Assembly: GCA_030824495.1 (NCBI GenBank)
Contig: JAVBXP010000081.1
Location: 1-35,252 of the forward strand
From: a bacterium
Lineage (GTDB): Bacteria; Pseudomonadota; Alphaproteobacteria; Caulobacterales; Caulobacteraceae
Reading direction: 5' to 3'
DNA length: 35,252 bases
Shown: positions 16,573 to 25,552 of the stretch, piece by piece
Position numbering within the stretch: position 1 is the stretch's first letter
Layout of the letters: every line of letters starts with the position of its first letter
Notes under the pieces: model-generated
The model's input: the letters and a program-made list of their open reading frames with translations, nothing else
Told to the model about the DNA's origin: nothing
The model's database searches: none
Position numbers and translations under genes: made by a program

Positions 16573-19137
16573 TTATCCGTTGAGCCGACCTCGTTGCTGT
16601 GGCGCTTCCTCAGCAAACTTATATACCGCCAATCCGATCACCACTGACAAGGGCAGCGCCAAGAGAAGCGCGATATTCCGGTCCTCGCAGACCTTAAGCA
16701 GAAGGTGAACGGGCGCGCCGTGTGTCAGGTAAATATAGAAGCTGGCTCCGGCGATCATGCCAACAACGCCATGCACTAAGTTAGGGATGACCATCCGGGG
16801 CGCCCACATGATCAGAACGGCGGAGGTCAAGAACCAAGCCGCGTGGGTAACGTTGGACGGATAGCCGAAGCGGCCCCAGATGTTCTCCGGCCCAATGAGC
16901 TGAAGCGCGAAAATGGCGACGGCGATCAAGGATAGTAAAATCCGGCGCGGCGGCGTTGTTGCCTGGTGCAGGCACCACCCGAAAGCCAACATGTAAAATA
17001 TTGCGTCCGGCGTTCGCTCTTCAAGGTCGCGATGCTGGAAGACGACATACGCGACAACACGAACCGTGAGCGCGCCCGCTAGCAGCGCCAGCCCGAAGGC
17101 CCACGGTGATCTTTCGGCCATTCGTCGAACCGATGGAAGCGTAAACAGGCCGACAAATATGAGCGTGCACTGGAGAAGCGCTTCCAGGAACCAATAGGGT
17201 TCCAGGAAGCTGCCGAAACGGCCCTGGAAGTTGCTGACCAACAGGAGCGAGGGGACATCTAGGTCGCCCTTCACCGCCAGATAGAGGACCAGGATCGCGT
17301 AGTAGGGGACGATGATCCGCTTGAAGAACCCCGATAGGACATCGACCCCGCGCCCTTCGGTGAGTCTGGCCTTTTGGTAGCGCGAGAAATTGTATCCCGA
17401 GAGCATCAGGAGGACGTGGGCGCCGCCGCCGACGACGTAGCTCGAGGCGTGGTTTGCTACCACCGCCAGGATCGCGGCCGCCCGGATAACGACCTCGGAT
17501 TCGATACCGCGCAAGGCGAAGGGGTGGTGGCTTGGGGGCGTTGCGCGCGGCGCCAATTCGTCCAGCGCCCCGATCGTCTCTTCCTCCCATCGCGCGGGAA
17601 GGAACCCGAGCCGACCCTCAATGTCTAAGGACAGCCGGACGTAGCTGAGCGAGTCGCCGCCGAGGCTGATAAAACTATCCGACGGGCTTACCGTCGCACT
17701 GGGGAATGTTCGCCGGAACGCTTCGATGAACGAGGCGTCATCGGCAGATAAAGGGCGCTGGGCTTTTGCCGCCCTCAGGATTTCTTGGTAGTCGAATTTT
17801 CCCGAACTGAGCGTAGGGAACTCAGCATAGGTCACGACGCTGAATACCGAGGCAGGCAGTTTGAACTCGCTCGCCAGCCGTTCAATGACTCCGGCCGAGT
17901 CGATCTGGTAAGCCGCGATCGCTATGAGTTCGTCGTCGCCGGCGACGACGCTGCGAACGCCGCTACGAGTTAGGGTCGCCTCGACCTCGTCGAGACTGAT
18001 GCGGAGGCCGAATAGCTTCGAGAAACGGCTCTTGCGCCCAACGATTCGATAGAGGCCCTGTGTTGTTCGGACCGCCAGATCGCCTGTCTCGAGCTCCGAA
18101 AGTTCATGGCCCTTGGCTAGGTCGGCAGACTGCACTGCGTAGCCCATCATGATGTTGGGACCCGAGTAGACGAGTTCGCCAGGTGTATCGGCCGTATCGA
18201 TCCGCTCTCCGGCCTCGCCGATCAGGAGGAACGATCCACCCGGTATGGGCGTCCCGATGCAGCCCGGATTGTCCAGAAGCCGTTCAGGCGGGACATAGGC
18301 CATCCGCGCCGTCGCCTCGGTTTGGCCGTACATGACGAAGAATTTGACCCCGACGCGCTTGGCCCATTCGCCATATGCGATCGCGGTCTCCACCGGCAAT
18401 CGCCCGCCCGCCTGGGTCAGAGTGTTTAGCGAGGGCAGGGTTTTCTGGCGCAGGCCGATGCGATCGAGCAACTCGTAGGTCGCCGGAACCCCGGCCAGGG
18501 AGGTCGCACCTTCCGCCTCGAAAAACGTCCAGAATCCTTCGTCCTTAACCGACTGCTTGGTGAGCAGCAGCCTCGCGCCGGCCGCTAAGTGCGACGCGAC
18601 GACCGACAGCCCGTAGCTGTAGTGAATGGGCAGGGTGGTGATCGCCCGGTCGGCCGGAGTGATCCCAAGATATTCGACAATCGACTGAGCATTCGCTTCG
18701 ACGGCTGCGTGAGACAGCCGGACCAACTTTGCCGCGCCGGTCGATCCGGACGTCGAGAGGAGGAGCGCGAGATCGGGATGGAGGTCGCGGTCGGAGTTTG
18801 GTCCCATTTCGGACTGCCAACGACCGCCCGACTTGTGGAAGCGCACGTCGGGCCGATAGGTGTCGGTGATCCGCTCTAGCTGCGCGGGGCTTTCACCCGC
18901 GGCGAGGATCGTGGGGTGTCCGTGCCGCAGCGCGCCAAGATAAGCAACGAGCGGCTCAACTTCGTTGGCCGCTTCGATGATGAGCAGTCGCCGAGCAGCC
19001 CCCAGGCTTTCACCAAAGGCGTCCGCCCTCGCGGCGAGTTCGAGATAGTTGATCTGCTCGCCGCTCTCGCTAACGATCGCAATGGCGTCGCCGAATTGCT
19101 CCAACCGCGATGCGAACGTCTTGGTAAACCCTGTCAT
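16573..19137 (-). CDS. Adenylation - carrier protein - membrane acyltransferase-3 fusion
   Basis: One 854-residue polypeptide joins three modules. Residues 1-455 are an AMP-forming adenylation domain: LLLSTSGSTGAAKLVRLSH (A3 core, 125-143), VMYGQTEATARM (A5), TGDLAV (A7), GRKSRFSKLFGLRI (A8) and PTLSSGKFDY with Lys447 (A10). Residues 465-530 are a carrier domain with the phosphopantetheine site LGGDSLSYV (Ser496). Residues 545-845 are a multi-helix acyltransferase-3 (OafA-like) domain with His563 in AAILAVVANHAS and FKRIIVPYY. The layout suggests that an acid is activated, loaded on the carrier and passed to the membrane domain for transfer to the polysaccharide, much as DltA, DltC and DltB do in separate proteins. 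The acid is unknown. ATG 19137 is chosen; TTG 19152 and 19167 are alternatives. Confidence 0.87.
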   Translation of the reverse strand: MTGFTKTFASRLEQFGDAIAIVSESGEQINYLELAARADAFGESLGAARRLLIIEAANEVEPLVAYLGALRHGHPTILAAGESPAQLERITDTYRPDVRFHKSGGRWQSEMGPNSDRDLHPDLALLLSTSGSTGAAKLVRLSHAAVEANAQSIVEYLGITPADRAITTLPIHYSYGLSVVASHLAAGARLLLTKQSVKDEGFWTFFEAEGATSLAGVPATYELLDRIGLRQKTLPSLNTLTQAGGRLPVETAIAYGEWAKRVGVKFFVMYGQTEATARMAYVPPERLLDNPGCIGTPIPGGSFLLIGEAGERIDTADTPGELVYSGPNIMMGYAVQSADLAKGHELSELETGDLAVRTTQGLYRIVGRKSRFSKLFGLRISLDEVEATLTRSGVRSVVAGDDELIAIAAYQIDSAGVIERLASEFKLPASVFSVVTYAEFPTLSSGKFDYQEILRAAKAQRPLSADDASFIEAFRRTFPSATVSPSDSFISLGGDSLSYVRLSLDIEGRLGFLPARWEEETIGALDELAPRATPPSHHPFALRGIESEVVIRAAAILAVVANHASSYVVGGGAHVLLMLSGYNFSRYQKARLTEGRGVDVLSGFFKRIIVPYYAILVLYLAVKGDLDVPSLLLVSNFQGRFGSFLEPYWFLEALLQCTLIFVGLFTLPSVRRMAERSPWAFGLALLAGALTVRVVAYVVFQHRDLEERTPDAIFYMLAFGWCLHQATTPPRRILLSLIAVAIFALQLIGPENIWGRFGYPSNVTHAAWFLTSAVLIMWAPRMVIPNLVHGVVGMIAGASFYIYLTHGAPVHLLLKVCEDRNIALLLALPLSVVIGLAVYKFAEEAPQQRGRLNG

Positions 19138-19231
19138 CTCGATAGAATTCAATGACCTAGCTTCCAATCTCGAAGCCTACTGACTGTGTAGCCTCGATCG
19201 CGAGACGTGAAGCCGGAGTCGACTCGGTCGC

Positions 19232-19477
19232 CTAAAATTTCAGGTTAAACGGCTTCAGGACGTAGGCGATGTAGACCAACACGACGACGACGATGCCGAA
19301 GGCGATGGCGCCGTGGCCCTCGTTACCGACATAGTTGGCGAGTGCGCAGCCGATGCAGGCCGGCAGGTACTGAAGGATGTTGTCCTTCGGTTCTTCTTGC
19401 GCGGTGGACCTGTGCAGAAACAGGACAATCAACGCCCCGAAGATCGCGACCGTCACCCAATCATAGATCGTCTGCAA
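19232..19477 (-). CDS. Small two-helix membrane protein, type-V exosortase accessory-like
   Basis: The 81-residue product has a helix at the N-terminus (TIYDWVTVAIFGALIVLFLHR), a short polar loop with EEPKDN and QYLPACIGCALANYVGNEG, and a second helix (AIAFGIVVVVLVYIAYVLKP) ending in KPFNLKF. The TTG start at 19477 is chosen because AGGGG lies about nine bases upstream; starting at 19516 would put an unlikely polar extension before the helix. I recall proteins of this size and pattern as accessory proteins of type-V exosortase systems. This matches the exosortase at 7223-8098, but I cannot verify the family. It lies upstream of, and in the same direction as, the acyltransferase fusion, 94 bases away. 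Function unknown. Confidence 0.7.
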   Translation of the reverse strand: MQTIYDWVTVAIFGALIVLFLHRSTAQEEPKDNILQYLPACIGCALANYVGNEGHGAIAFGIVVVVLVYIAYVLKPFNLKF

Positions 19478-19860
19478 GACATCAGCCCCTAAGCATTGCC
19501 GTTCAAAACCAAGCAAGGCGAGGTCTGCATAAATCAGACCACACCCAGCCCCGCAACGCGTTTCTAGCGCTCTCCATGAGCTTAGGGCTCAGGAAGTCCT
19601 GGTTTGGCGCCGCAACGTCCCGCCTTGAAACAGATGTTGAGCGGGAACCTCGAATTGCGTGTTCAAATGCGGCCGGGCCCACCAGCGTTTTCACTCTGAA
19701 AATCGGCTTAACGGTACTGAATGCCGGGATGCAATGAGACTGCGTTGATTCACATCGTTCCTTGGCCGCCATTGGCTGTGAGGACCGCGTCGTCCAACGG
19801 CATGTGACGCGAGCGCTTTGACGGGCTATCGAGGGGCGGTTTCGAGATAGGGGACGTTCA
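19478..19860 (+). promoter_or_regulatory. Divergent intergenic region, probable promoters
   Basis: These 383 bases separate the leftward small membrane protein gene from the rightward AGE epimerase gene. No frame looks coding: the possible short frames have no ribosome site and no recognisable content. Transcription must start in both directions here. A TTGACG at about 19818 could be a -35 element for the rightward genes, but no good -10 box at 16-18 bases follows, so no exact promoter is claimed. Confidence 0.4.
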
Positions 19861-21033
19861 GTGGCGGGAGATTCGGTGACGATGCGCGCGGAGACCAAGG
19901 TGCAGTCGGGGCTGGAGTTCCAAGGTTTCGCCGATCTGGCGCAAGCCGCCGAGTGGTATGATCGTTGGGCGCGAACCGCCGCGATGCCGCTTTGGTGGAC
20001 GCAGGGCGCCGATCGGGAGCGGGGCGGCTTTCACGAGGCGCTGAGCGTCGAGGGCGTTCCGCGTCCGGGCGCTCGCCGGGCGCGCGTTCAAAGCCGGCAG
20101 GTCTATGCCTACGCCACCGCCGGCGCGATGCACTGGGACGGGCCGTGGCGCGAGGCCGCCTGGCAAGGAATGACCTTTTTCCTTGAGCGTTTCCGGCGTG
20201 AGGATGGCCTGTTCCGGACCCTGGTGGGGTTGGATGGCGCGGTGCTCGACGACACCGCCATGCTGTACGATCAGGCCTTCGCTCTGCTGGCGACGGCGAC
20301 GCTGCATAAGATGGATCCCCGCGACGGGCGTCTGCCTGAGGTGGCGCTCGGCGTGCTCTCCGGGTTGGACGCGATGCGCTATCCGGCGGGCGGCTTCCGG
20401 GAGAACATCGCCTATCCGTTCCAGGCGAATGCTCACATGCACATCTTGGAGGGGGCGCTGGCCTGGGCCGAGCATGGCTTGGACCCGCGGTGGGACGCGT
20501 TGGCCGACGAGATCGTCGAGATGGCGCTTCGCGTCTTCATCGATCGTGAGGGCGGTTTCCTGCGTGAGTTCTTCAATGCAGATTGGACGGTGGCGAGCGG
20601 TGATGACGGGCGACTATTAGAACCCGGGCACCAGTTCGAGTGGGCTTGGCTGCTGGAGCGGTGGGGCCGCTTGCGGGGCCGCGATGACGCCCTGGCGGCG
20701 GCGCGTGGTCTCTATGCGGCGGGCCGCCGCGGGATCGATCCCGAGCGAGGCGTGGTCATCAACGAACTGTGGGACGACTTCAGCGTTCGAGAGGCGACCG
20801 CCCGGCTGTGGCCGCAGACCGAACGCCTGAAGGCCGAGGTTCTGTTCGGCAGTGAAGCCGATCAGCTCTCGGCGGCCAAGGGGCTTCGGCTATATCTGGC
20901 CACCCCGATGCTCGGCGTTTGGCGCGACAAGCTGCGCGCGGACGGGACCTTCATCGACGAGCCTGCGCCAGCGACGTCTTTCTATCATATCCTCTGCGCC
21001 TGCACCGAACTGTTCCGCCTGACGGGGCGCTAG
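19861..21033 (+). CDS. AGE-family epimerase/isomerase (N-acylglucosamine 2-epimerase or mannose isomerase type)
   Basis: The 390-residue protein belongs to the AGE superfamily, an (alpha/alpha)6 barrel that epimerises or isomerises sugars such as N-acylglucosamine, mannose or mannose 6-phosphate. The family's basic and histidine positions are visible: SRQVYAYA (Arg79), QANAHMHILEGAL (His192/His194) and LLEPGHQFEWAWLL (His257). It begins at GTG 19861 with AGGGGA about ten bases upstream; GTG 19876 and ATG 19882 are alternatives. It lies just before a nucleotide-sugar dehydrogenase gene (gap of 12 bases), so it probably prepares a hexose or hexosamine for the same polymer. Substrate specificity cannot be read from the sequence. 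Confidence 0.85.
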   Translation: MAGDSVTMRAETKVQSGLEFQGFADLAQAAEWYDRWARTAAMPLWWTQGADRERGGFHEALSVEGVPRPGARRARVQSRQVYAYATAGAMHWDGPWREAAWQGMTFFLERFRREDGLFRTLVGLDGAVLDDTAMLYDQAFALLATATLHKMDPRDGRLPEVALGVLSGLDAMRYPAGGFRENIAYPFQANAHMHILEGALAWAEHGLDPRWDALADEIVEMALRVFIDREGGFLREFFNADWTVASGDDGRLLEPGHQFEWAWLLERWGRLRGRDDALAAARGLYAAGRRGIDPERGVVINELWDDFSVREATARLWPQTERLKAEVLFGSEADQLSAAKGLRLYLATPMLGVWRDKLRADGTFIDEPAPATSFYHILCACTELFRLTGR

Positions 21034-21045
21034 CGAGACCGACCT

Positions 21046-22335
21046 ATGCTGTTGAATCCATTCACCCAGACGCCGGCGAAGATTGGTGTGATCGGCTTGG
21101 GCTATGTTGGCCTGCCGCTAGCCGTGGCCCTGGCCGCGAAGTATGAGGTCGTGGGCTTTGACATCAACAGCGAACGTATCGCCGAACTGAAGGCCGGCCA
21201 CGACCGTACGTTGGAGTCGACGGCGGAAGAACTGGCCGCCGCGAGGGCCTTGAGCTTCGCCTCTGATGAGGCGGCGCTGGCGGGATGCAACGTCTTTATC
21301 GTGACGGTGCCGACGCCGATTGATCGCTACAAGCGCCCGGACCTCACCGCCTTGCTGGCCGCGAGCGGCACGGTGGGGCGAGTGATCGGCAAGGGCGGGG
21401 TCGCGATCTTTGAGTCCACGGTCTATCCCGGGGCCACGGAGGAAGACTGTATCCCCGTCATCGAGGCGGCGTCGGGGCTCAAGTTCAACGACGACTTCTT
21501 CGCCGGGTACAGCCCCGAACGGGCCAATCCAGGCGACCGCCAGCACCGACTGTCCTCAATCATCAAGGTGACGGCCGGGTCGACGCCGGAAGCCGCCGCC
21601 TTCATCGATTCGCTCTACGGAGCAGTGGTGACGGCGGGCACGCATCTCGCCAGTTCGATACGTGTCGCCGAAGCCGCCAAGGTGATCGAGAACACCCAGC
21701 GGGACCTGAATATCGCGCTGATCAACGAGTTCGCCCTGATCTTCAACAGGCTGGGCATCGACACCCAGGAGGTGCTGGCGGCGGCCGGCACCAAGTGGAA
21801 CTTCCTGCGGTTCACGCCTGGCTTGGTTGGCGGCCACTGCATCGGAGTGGATCCCTACTATCTGACCTCAAAGGCTGAGGACGCTGGCTATCATCCGCAG
21901 GTGATCCTGGCGGGGCGACGGATCAATGACGGGATGGGGAGCTACATCGCCCAGGAACTGGTCAAGACCATGATCCGGCGCGAAATCCAGGTGCGCGGCG
22001 CGCGCGTGTTGGTCATGGGCCTGACCTTCAAGGAAAACTGCCCCGACCTGCGCAATACGCGCGTGATCGACATCGTCCGGGAACTTGGGGAGTACGAGGT
22101 AGCGGTCGACGTCCACGAGCCGTGGGCCGACCCGCAGGAAGCGTTGGCCGAGTACGGGGTCGCGCTGAGCCCGACCTTGGAGCCGGGCGGCTACGACGCG
22201 ATCATCGTGGCCGTGGCGCACGCGCAGTTCCAGGAGATGGGCGTTGAGGCCATCAGGGCGCTCGGGAAGCCGGGCGCGGTGCTCTACGACGTAAAGGCGG
22301 TCTTCCCACAGGGCGCTGCTGACCTTCGGCTGTAG
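21046..22335 (+). CDS. tviB: UDP-N-acetyl-hexosamine dehydrogenase, WbpA/TviB type
   Basis: The 429-residue NAD-dependent dehydrogenase oxidises the C6 of a UDP-sugar twice to make a UDP-uronic acid. It has the Rossmann motif [66 protein letters not shown] and the catalytic Cys265 in [13 protein letters not shown], with [16 protein letters not shown] in the C-terminal domain. VPTPID and the [12 protein letters not shown] loop fit the WbpA/TviB (UDP-GlcNAc or UDP-GalNAc) group better than plain UDP-glucose dehydrogenases, but this is by eye. With the convergent 4-epimerase it would give both gluco and galacto forms of a uronic acid. Confidence 0.9.
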   Translation: MLLNPFTQTPAKIGVIGLGYVGLPLAVALAAKYEVVGFDINSERIAELKAGHDRTLESTAEELAAARALSFASDEAALAGCNVFIVTVPTPIDRYKRPDLTALLAASGTVGRVIGKGGVAIFESTVYPGATEEDCIPVIEAASGLKFNDDFFAGYSPERANPGDRQHRLSSIIKVTAGSTPEAAAFIDSLYGAVVTAGTHLASSIRVAEAAKVIENTQRDLNIALINEFALIFNRLGIDTQEVLAAAGTKWNFLRFTPGLVGGHCIGVDPYYLTSKAEDAGYHPQVILAGRRINDGMGSYIAQELVKTMIRREIQVRGARVLVMGLTFKENCPDLRNTRVIDIVRELGEYEVAVDVHEPWADPQEALAEYGVALSPTLEPGGYDAIIVAVAHAQFQEMGVEAIRALGKPGAVLYDVKAVFPQGAADLRL

Positions 22336-22352
22336 GCGCTGGCCGCCCGCGC

Positions 22353-23375
22353 CTAATTCGCGCCGACGCGGTAGTAGTCGAGGTACCAGTCCACGAAATT
22401 GGCGACGCCGACCTCGATTGGGGTCGAGGGGGCGTAGTCGAGGGCCGCTATGGTATCCGTGACGTCGGCTTCAGTTCGGGCGACGTCGCCGGGTTGCATC
22501 GGCAGGAGGTTGAGTTTGGCCTTGCGACCGAGCTTTGCTTCCAAGACCTCGATGTAGTGCATCAACTCGACGCGCTGGCTGTTGCCGAGGTTGAGAATCC
22601 GCCAAGGCGCGACGCCGCTGGTGGCTGGATCTGGCGACAGGACGTCCCAGTTCGGATCAACCTGCGCGGGGCGATCCAGCGCGGCGACGATCCCTGAGAC
22701 GATATCGTCCACATAGGTGAAGTCGCGTTGCATCTTGCCTTGGCCGAAGACGTCGATCGGTCGGTCGTCCAGGATCGCCTGGGTGAACTTGAACAGCGCC
22801 ATATCTGGCCTGCCCCACGGCCCATAGACGGTGAAGAACCGGAACCCGGTCGCCGGGATACCGAACAGGTGCGCGTAGGAATGGGCCATCGACTCGTTGG
22901 CCAGCTTGGTCGCGGCGTAAAGCGTGATCGGATGGTGCACAGAGTCGTGGACCGAAAACGGCAGCTTTCCGTTGGCGCCGTAGACCGAACTGGTCGAGGC
23001 GAAGACCAGGTGTTCGACCTGGGCGGTGCGGCAGCCTTCGAGGATGTTGCCGAAGCCGACGAGGTTTGAGTCTACGTAGGCGGCGGGTTGTTCGAGGCTG
23101 TAGCGGACGCCGGCCTGGGCTGCGAGGTTGACGACGCAGTTTGGCTTGGCCTCGTTGAACAGGCGGGCCATGGCGTCGCGGTCGGCCAGGTCGATATTGG
23201 CGTGCCGATAGCCTTCGCGGGCCTCAAGGCGCGTCAAACGCGCCTGCTTCAGGGTCGGGTCGTAGTAGGGATTGAGATTGTCCAGCCCCACGACCTCGTC
23301 GCCGCGATCAAGCAGGCGATGGGCGAGGTGGGAGCCGATGAAGCCGGCCGAGCCGGTGACCAGAATAACCGCCAT
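22353..23375 (-). CDS. UDP-uronate 4-epimerase (UDP-glucuronate epimerase type)
   Basis: This 340-residue extended SDR epimerase interconverts C4 epimers of a UDP-uronic acid. Motifs: VILVTGSAGFIGSHLAHRLL, VVGLDNLNPYYDPTLKQARL (the NPYYD segment is typical of the UDP-glucuronate 4-epimerases), NLAAQAGVRYSLEQP, FASTSSVYGANGKLPFS, LYAATKLANE (Tyr-x3-Lys) and RFFTVYGPWGRPDMALFKF. ATG 23375 is chosen because TAAGG lies about seven bases upstream; GTG 23381 is an alternative. It faces the dehydrogenase gene with a gap of 17 bases and is followed upstream, on the same strand, by the CapD-like gene 31 bases away, likely forming an operon with it. Confidence 0.92.
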   Translation of the reverse strand: MAVILVTGSAGFIGSHLAHRLLDRGDEVVGLDNLNPYYDPTLKQARLTRLEAREGYRHANIDLADRDAMARLFNEAKPNCVVNLAAQAGVRYSLEQPAAYVDSNLVGFGNILEGCRTAQVEHLVFASTSSVYGANGKLPFSVHDSVHHPITLYAATKLANESMAHSYAHLFGIPATGFRFFTVYGPWGRPDMALFKFTQAILDDRPIDVFGQGKMQRDFTYVDDIVSGIVAALDRPAQVDPNWDVLSPDPATSGVAPWRILNLGNSQRVELMHYIEVLEAKLGRKAKLNLLPMQPGDVARTEADVTDTIAALDYAPSTPIEVGVANFVDWYLDYYRVGAN

Positions 23376-23406
23376 GCTCACGCCTTAGACGCTTGGCGCG
23401 CCCGCG

Positions 23407-25344
23407 TCACGCGTTGGAGACGACCCGCAGCGCTGGGACGGGCGGCTTCTCGCCGCGAACCTGGGCGACAATATCGAACAGCTTGCTGCGCACTTCGTCC
23501 ACATCGCCGCGTTCGGCGAGGGTTTCGAGATCCCGCAGATGGTTGGCGGTGATGCGTAGCGCCGAGGTCGAGACGACCTCCATGACCTTGGGGGCGCAGG
23601 GGAGCGAAGTCTCTGTTTCGTCGAGGAGGGCCTCGGTGAGTTTTTCACCAGGGCGCAGGCCGGTCACCTCAATTTCGATGTCCCGGCCCGGGGTGCGGCC
23701 CGAGAGCGCGATCATCTGGCGGGCTAGGTCCATGATGCGGACCGGCTCGCCCATTTCCAGAAGGAACAGGCGGGCGTGTTCGGCGTCCTCGCCCTCGGCG
23801 CAGGTGGCCGTCGCGTGAAGCACCAGTTGCGTGGCCTCAGGGATGGTCATGAAGAAGCGCTCGATGTCTTCGTGCGTGACCGTCACCGGACCGCCGCGCT
23901 CGATCTGCGAGCGGAAGATCGGAACCACCGAGCCGGCCGAGCCGAGAACATTGCCGAAGCGGACGGCGGAGAAACGCGTGCCGGGCCCAACCTGCTGGGC
24001 CTGGATGACCGCCTCGGCCAGGCGCTTGGTAGCGCCCATCACGTTCGACGGATCCACCGCCTTGTCGGTGGAGATCAGGATCATCTGGGCCGCGCCGCAG
24101 GCCTTTGCGGCCTCGGTCACGTTCCAGGTGCCGACCACGTTAGTCAGCACGCCCTCGCAGGGGTGACGCTCGACCATCGAGACGTGCTTCAGCGCCGCGG
24201 CGTGGAAAACCAGGTCGGGCTTTTCCTGGATGAAGGCGGCCTGCAGCCGGTTTGATTTGCGCACGTCGCAAAGCACGGCGCTGCGCGACAAGCCGGGGAA
24301 GGTCTCGGACATCTCACGGTCGATCTCGAAGAGCGAGGTCTCGGAGAAGTCCATCAATGTGATGTGGCCGGCCTGGAATGTGGCGACCTGGCGGGCGAGC
24401 TCGGATCCAATGGAACCGCCGGCGCCGGTGATCAGGATGCGGCGGCCGCGGATGAGCGCGCCGACCGCCATGCGGTCGAGCTCAATGGGATCACGGGCCA
24501 GCAATTCCTCGACGCTGATCTCGCGCATCGGCAGCAGCGACATGCCGTCCTTGTGGGCAAATTCGACGATGGAAGGCAGGCGCAGAAGGCGGATGCCGTC
24601 GTTCTTGAGTTGCCCCAGGTGGTCGGCGGTCAGGCCCTTCAGGTGTCCAGGCTCGTCGAGGAAGAGCACCGCGCGTGGATAGCGGTTCCAGCGGCGGAGG
24701 TCGGTGAGGGCCTCCTGGAGGTTCTCCAGGCTTTCGATGACGCAGACTCCGCGGACCTGCTGGCCGACGTCGCGCGCGTCGGGGCCGACGATGCCGATCG
24801 GGGTCCAGGCGTCGTCGTGGCGACGAGCAACGTCACGCAGGTAAGAGTCGGCCAGGGCTGGCGGGCCGATCAGCAACAGGGCAGGCGCCTGAGGCGCGCG
24901 GTCGCGGATCGTCTTGAGCGGAGCGAAACTGTCGAGGGCGTGTTCGTGAAGGGCGCGGCGGGCGATCCGGGCGCCCATCGAGCCGACCATCTGGAAGACA
25001 ACCGCCATGGCGAGCGCCGAACGGGGAAGACCCTCGGCGCGCGTCAACACGAAGATGATCAGCAGGAATACGCCGGCGGTGAGGAACGCGGTGCGCGCCA
25101 GCACCATGGCGTCCGGGATCGACACATAGCGCCACGGCGAGAGTTCGCGACGGAACAGCGCTGAAAACAGCGCGGCCAATGCGGTGTAGATGCCGATGAG
25201 CTGCAACAGCTCCAGTGTCGGCAACATTGGGACGGCGGCGTCTAGGAATTGTCCCGATGAAAGCAGGTAGGCGAGAAAGAAAGCACCGGCGGCAATCAGA
25301 GCATCAGCGGCAATGGTTTGAGCCCGATTGGCCATTTGCTCCAT
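23407..25344 (-). CDS. CapD/WbpM-type membrane nucleotide-sugar 4,6-dehydratase
   Basis: The 645-residue protein has four N-terminal membrane helices (about residues 10-30, 46-63, 83-101 and 109-124), a cytoplasmic first Rossmann-like region, and a C-terminal SDR domain. In that domain, ILITGAGGSIGSELARQV and ISTDKAVDPSNVMGATK (Met in place of the usual catalytic Tyr) are the hallmark of the WbpM, PglF and CapD family. Members turn UDP-GlcNAc into a UDP-4-keto-6-deoxy sugar used for N-acetyl-quinovosamine, fucosamine or bacillosamine. ATG 25344 is used because GGAG precedes it by eight bases; ATG 25380 and GTG 25434 are in-frame alternatives. No matching aminotransferase or reductase is seen in the window, so the final sugar cannot be predicted. 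Confidence 0.93.
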   Translation of the reverse strand: MEQMANRAQTIAADALIAAGAFFLAYLLSSGQFLDAAVPMLPTLELLQLIGIYTALAALFSALFRRELSPWRYVSIPDAMVLARTAFLTAGVFLLIIFVLTRAEGLPRSALAMAVVFQMVGSMGARIARRALHEHALDSFAPLKTIRDRAPQAPALLLIGPPALADSYLRDVARRHDDAWTPIGIVGPDARDVGQQVRGVCVIESLENLQEALTDLRRWNRYPRAVLFLDEPGHLKGLTADHLGQLKNDGIRLLRLPSIVEFAHKDGMSLLPMREISVEELLARDPIELDRMAVGALIRGRRILITGAGGSIGSELARQVATFQAGHITLMDFSETSLFEIDREMSETFPGLSRSAVLCDVRKSNRLQAAFIQEKPDLVFHAAALKHVSMVERHPCEGVLTNVVGTWNVTEAAKACGAAQMILISTDKAVDPSNVMGATKRLAEAVIQAQQVGPGTRFSAVRFGNVLGSAGSVVPIFRSQIERGGPVTVTHEDIERFFMTIPEATQLVLHATATCAEGEDAEHARLFLLEMGEPVRIMDLARQMIALSGRTPGRDIEIEVTGLRPGEKLTEALLDETETSLPCAPKVMEVVSTSALRITANHLRDLETLAERGDVDEVRSKLFDIVAQVRGEKPPVPALRVVSNA

Positions 25345-25503
25345 GAATCGCGCTCCACTGGTCGTCTGAAGTTGCAACATAGACGCGTAGACGCGACCGT
25401 CCAATGAAACTCGGCTGCGAGGATTTCGCTCCACGCGCGAACGCTGTTTTTTTCTCCTGGATCCATTTGTTCACGAGAATGGCGCCAAGAGCACATAACA
25501 GAA

Positions 25504-25529
25504 GAGCCGCCCCGTCTCCGGAGCGGCTC
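25504..25529 (-). terminator. Intrinsic terminator after the TorF-like gene
   Basis: GAGCCGC (25504-25510) and GCGGCTC (25523-25529) form a stem, extended by two more pairs after one mismatch. On the minus strand it follows the porin stop by 23 bases and continues into TTCTGTTATG, a weak T-run. It separates the porin from the polysaccharide operon downstream on the same strand. Confidence 0.65.
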
Positions 25530-25552
25530 CACGTGTCAGATTCGTAAGGCGC

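Noticed and set aside
24364..25164. A 266-codon plus-strand frame opposite the CapD-like gene
   Set aside because: Complement shadow; the minus strand has the full dehydratase motifs.
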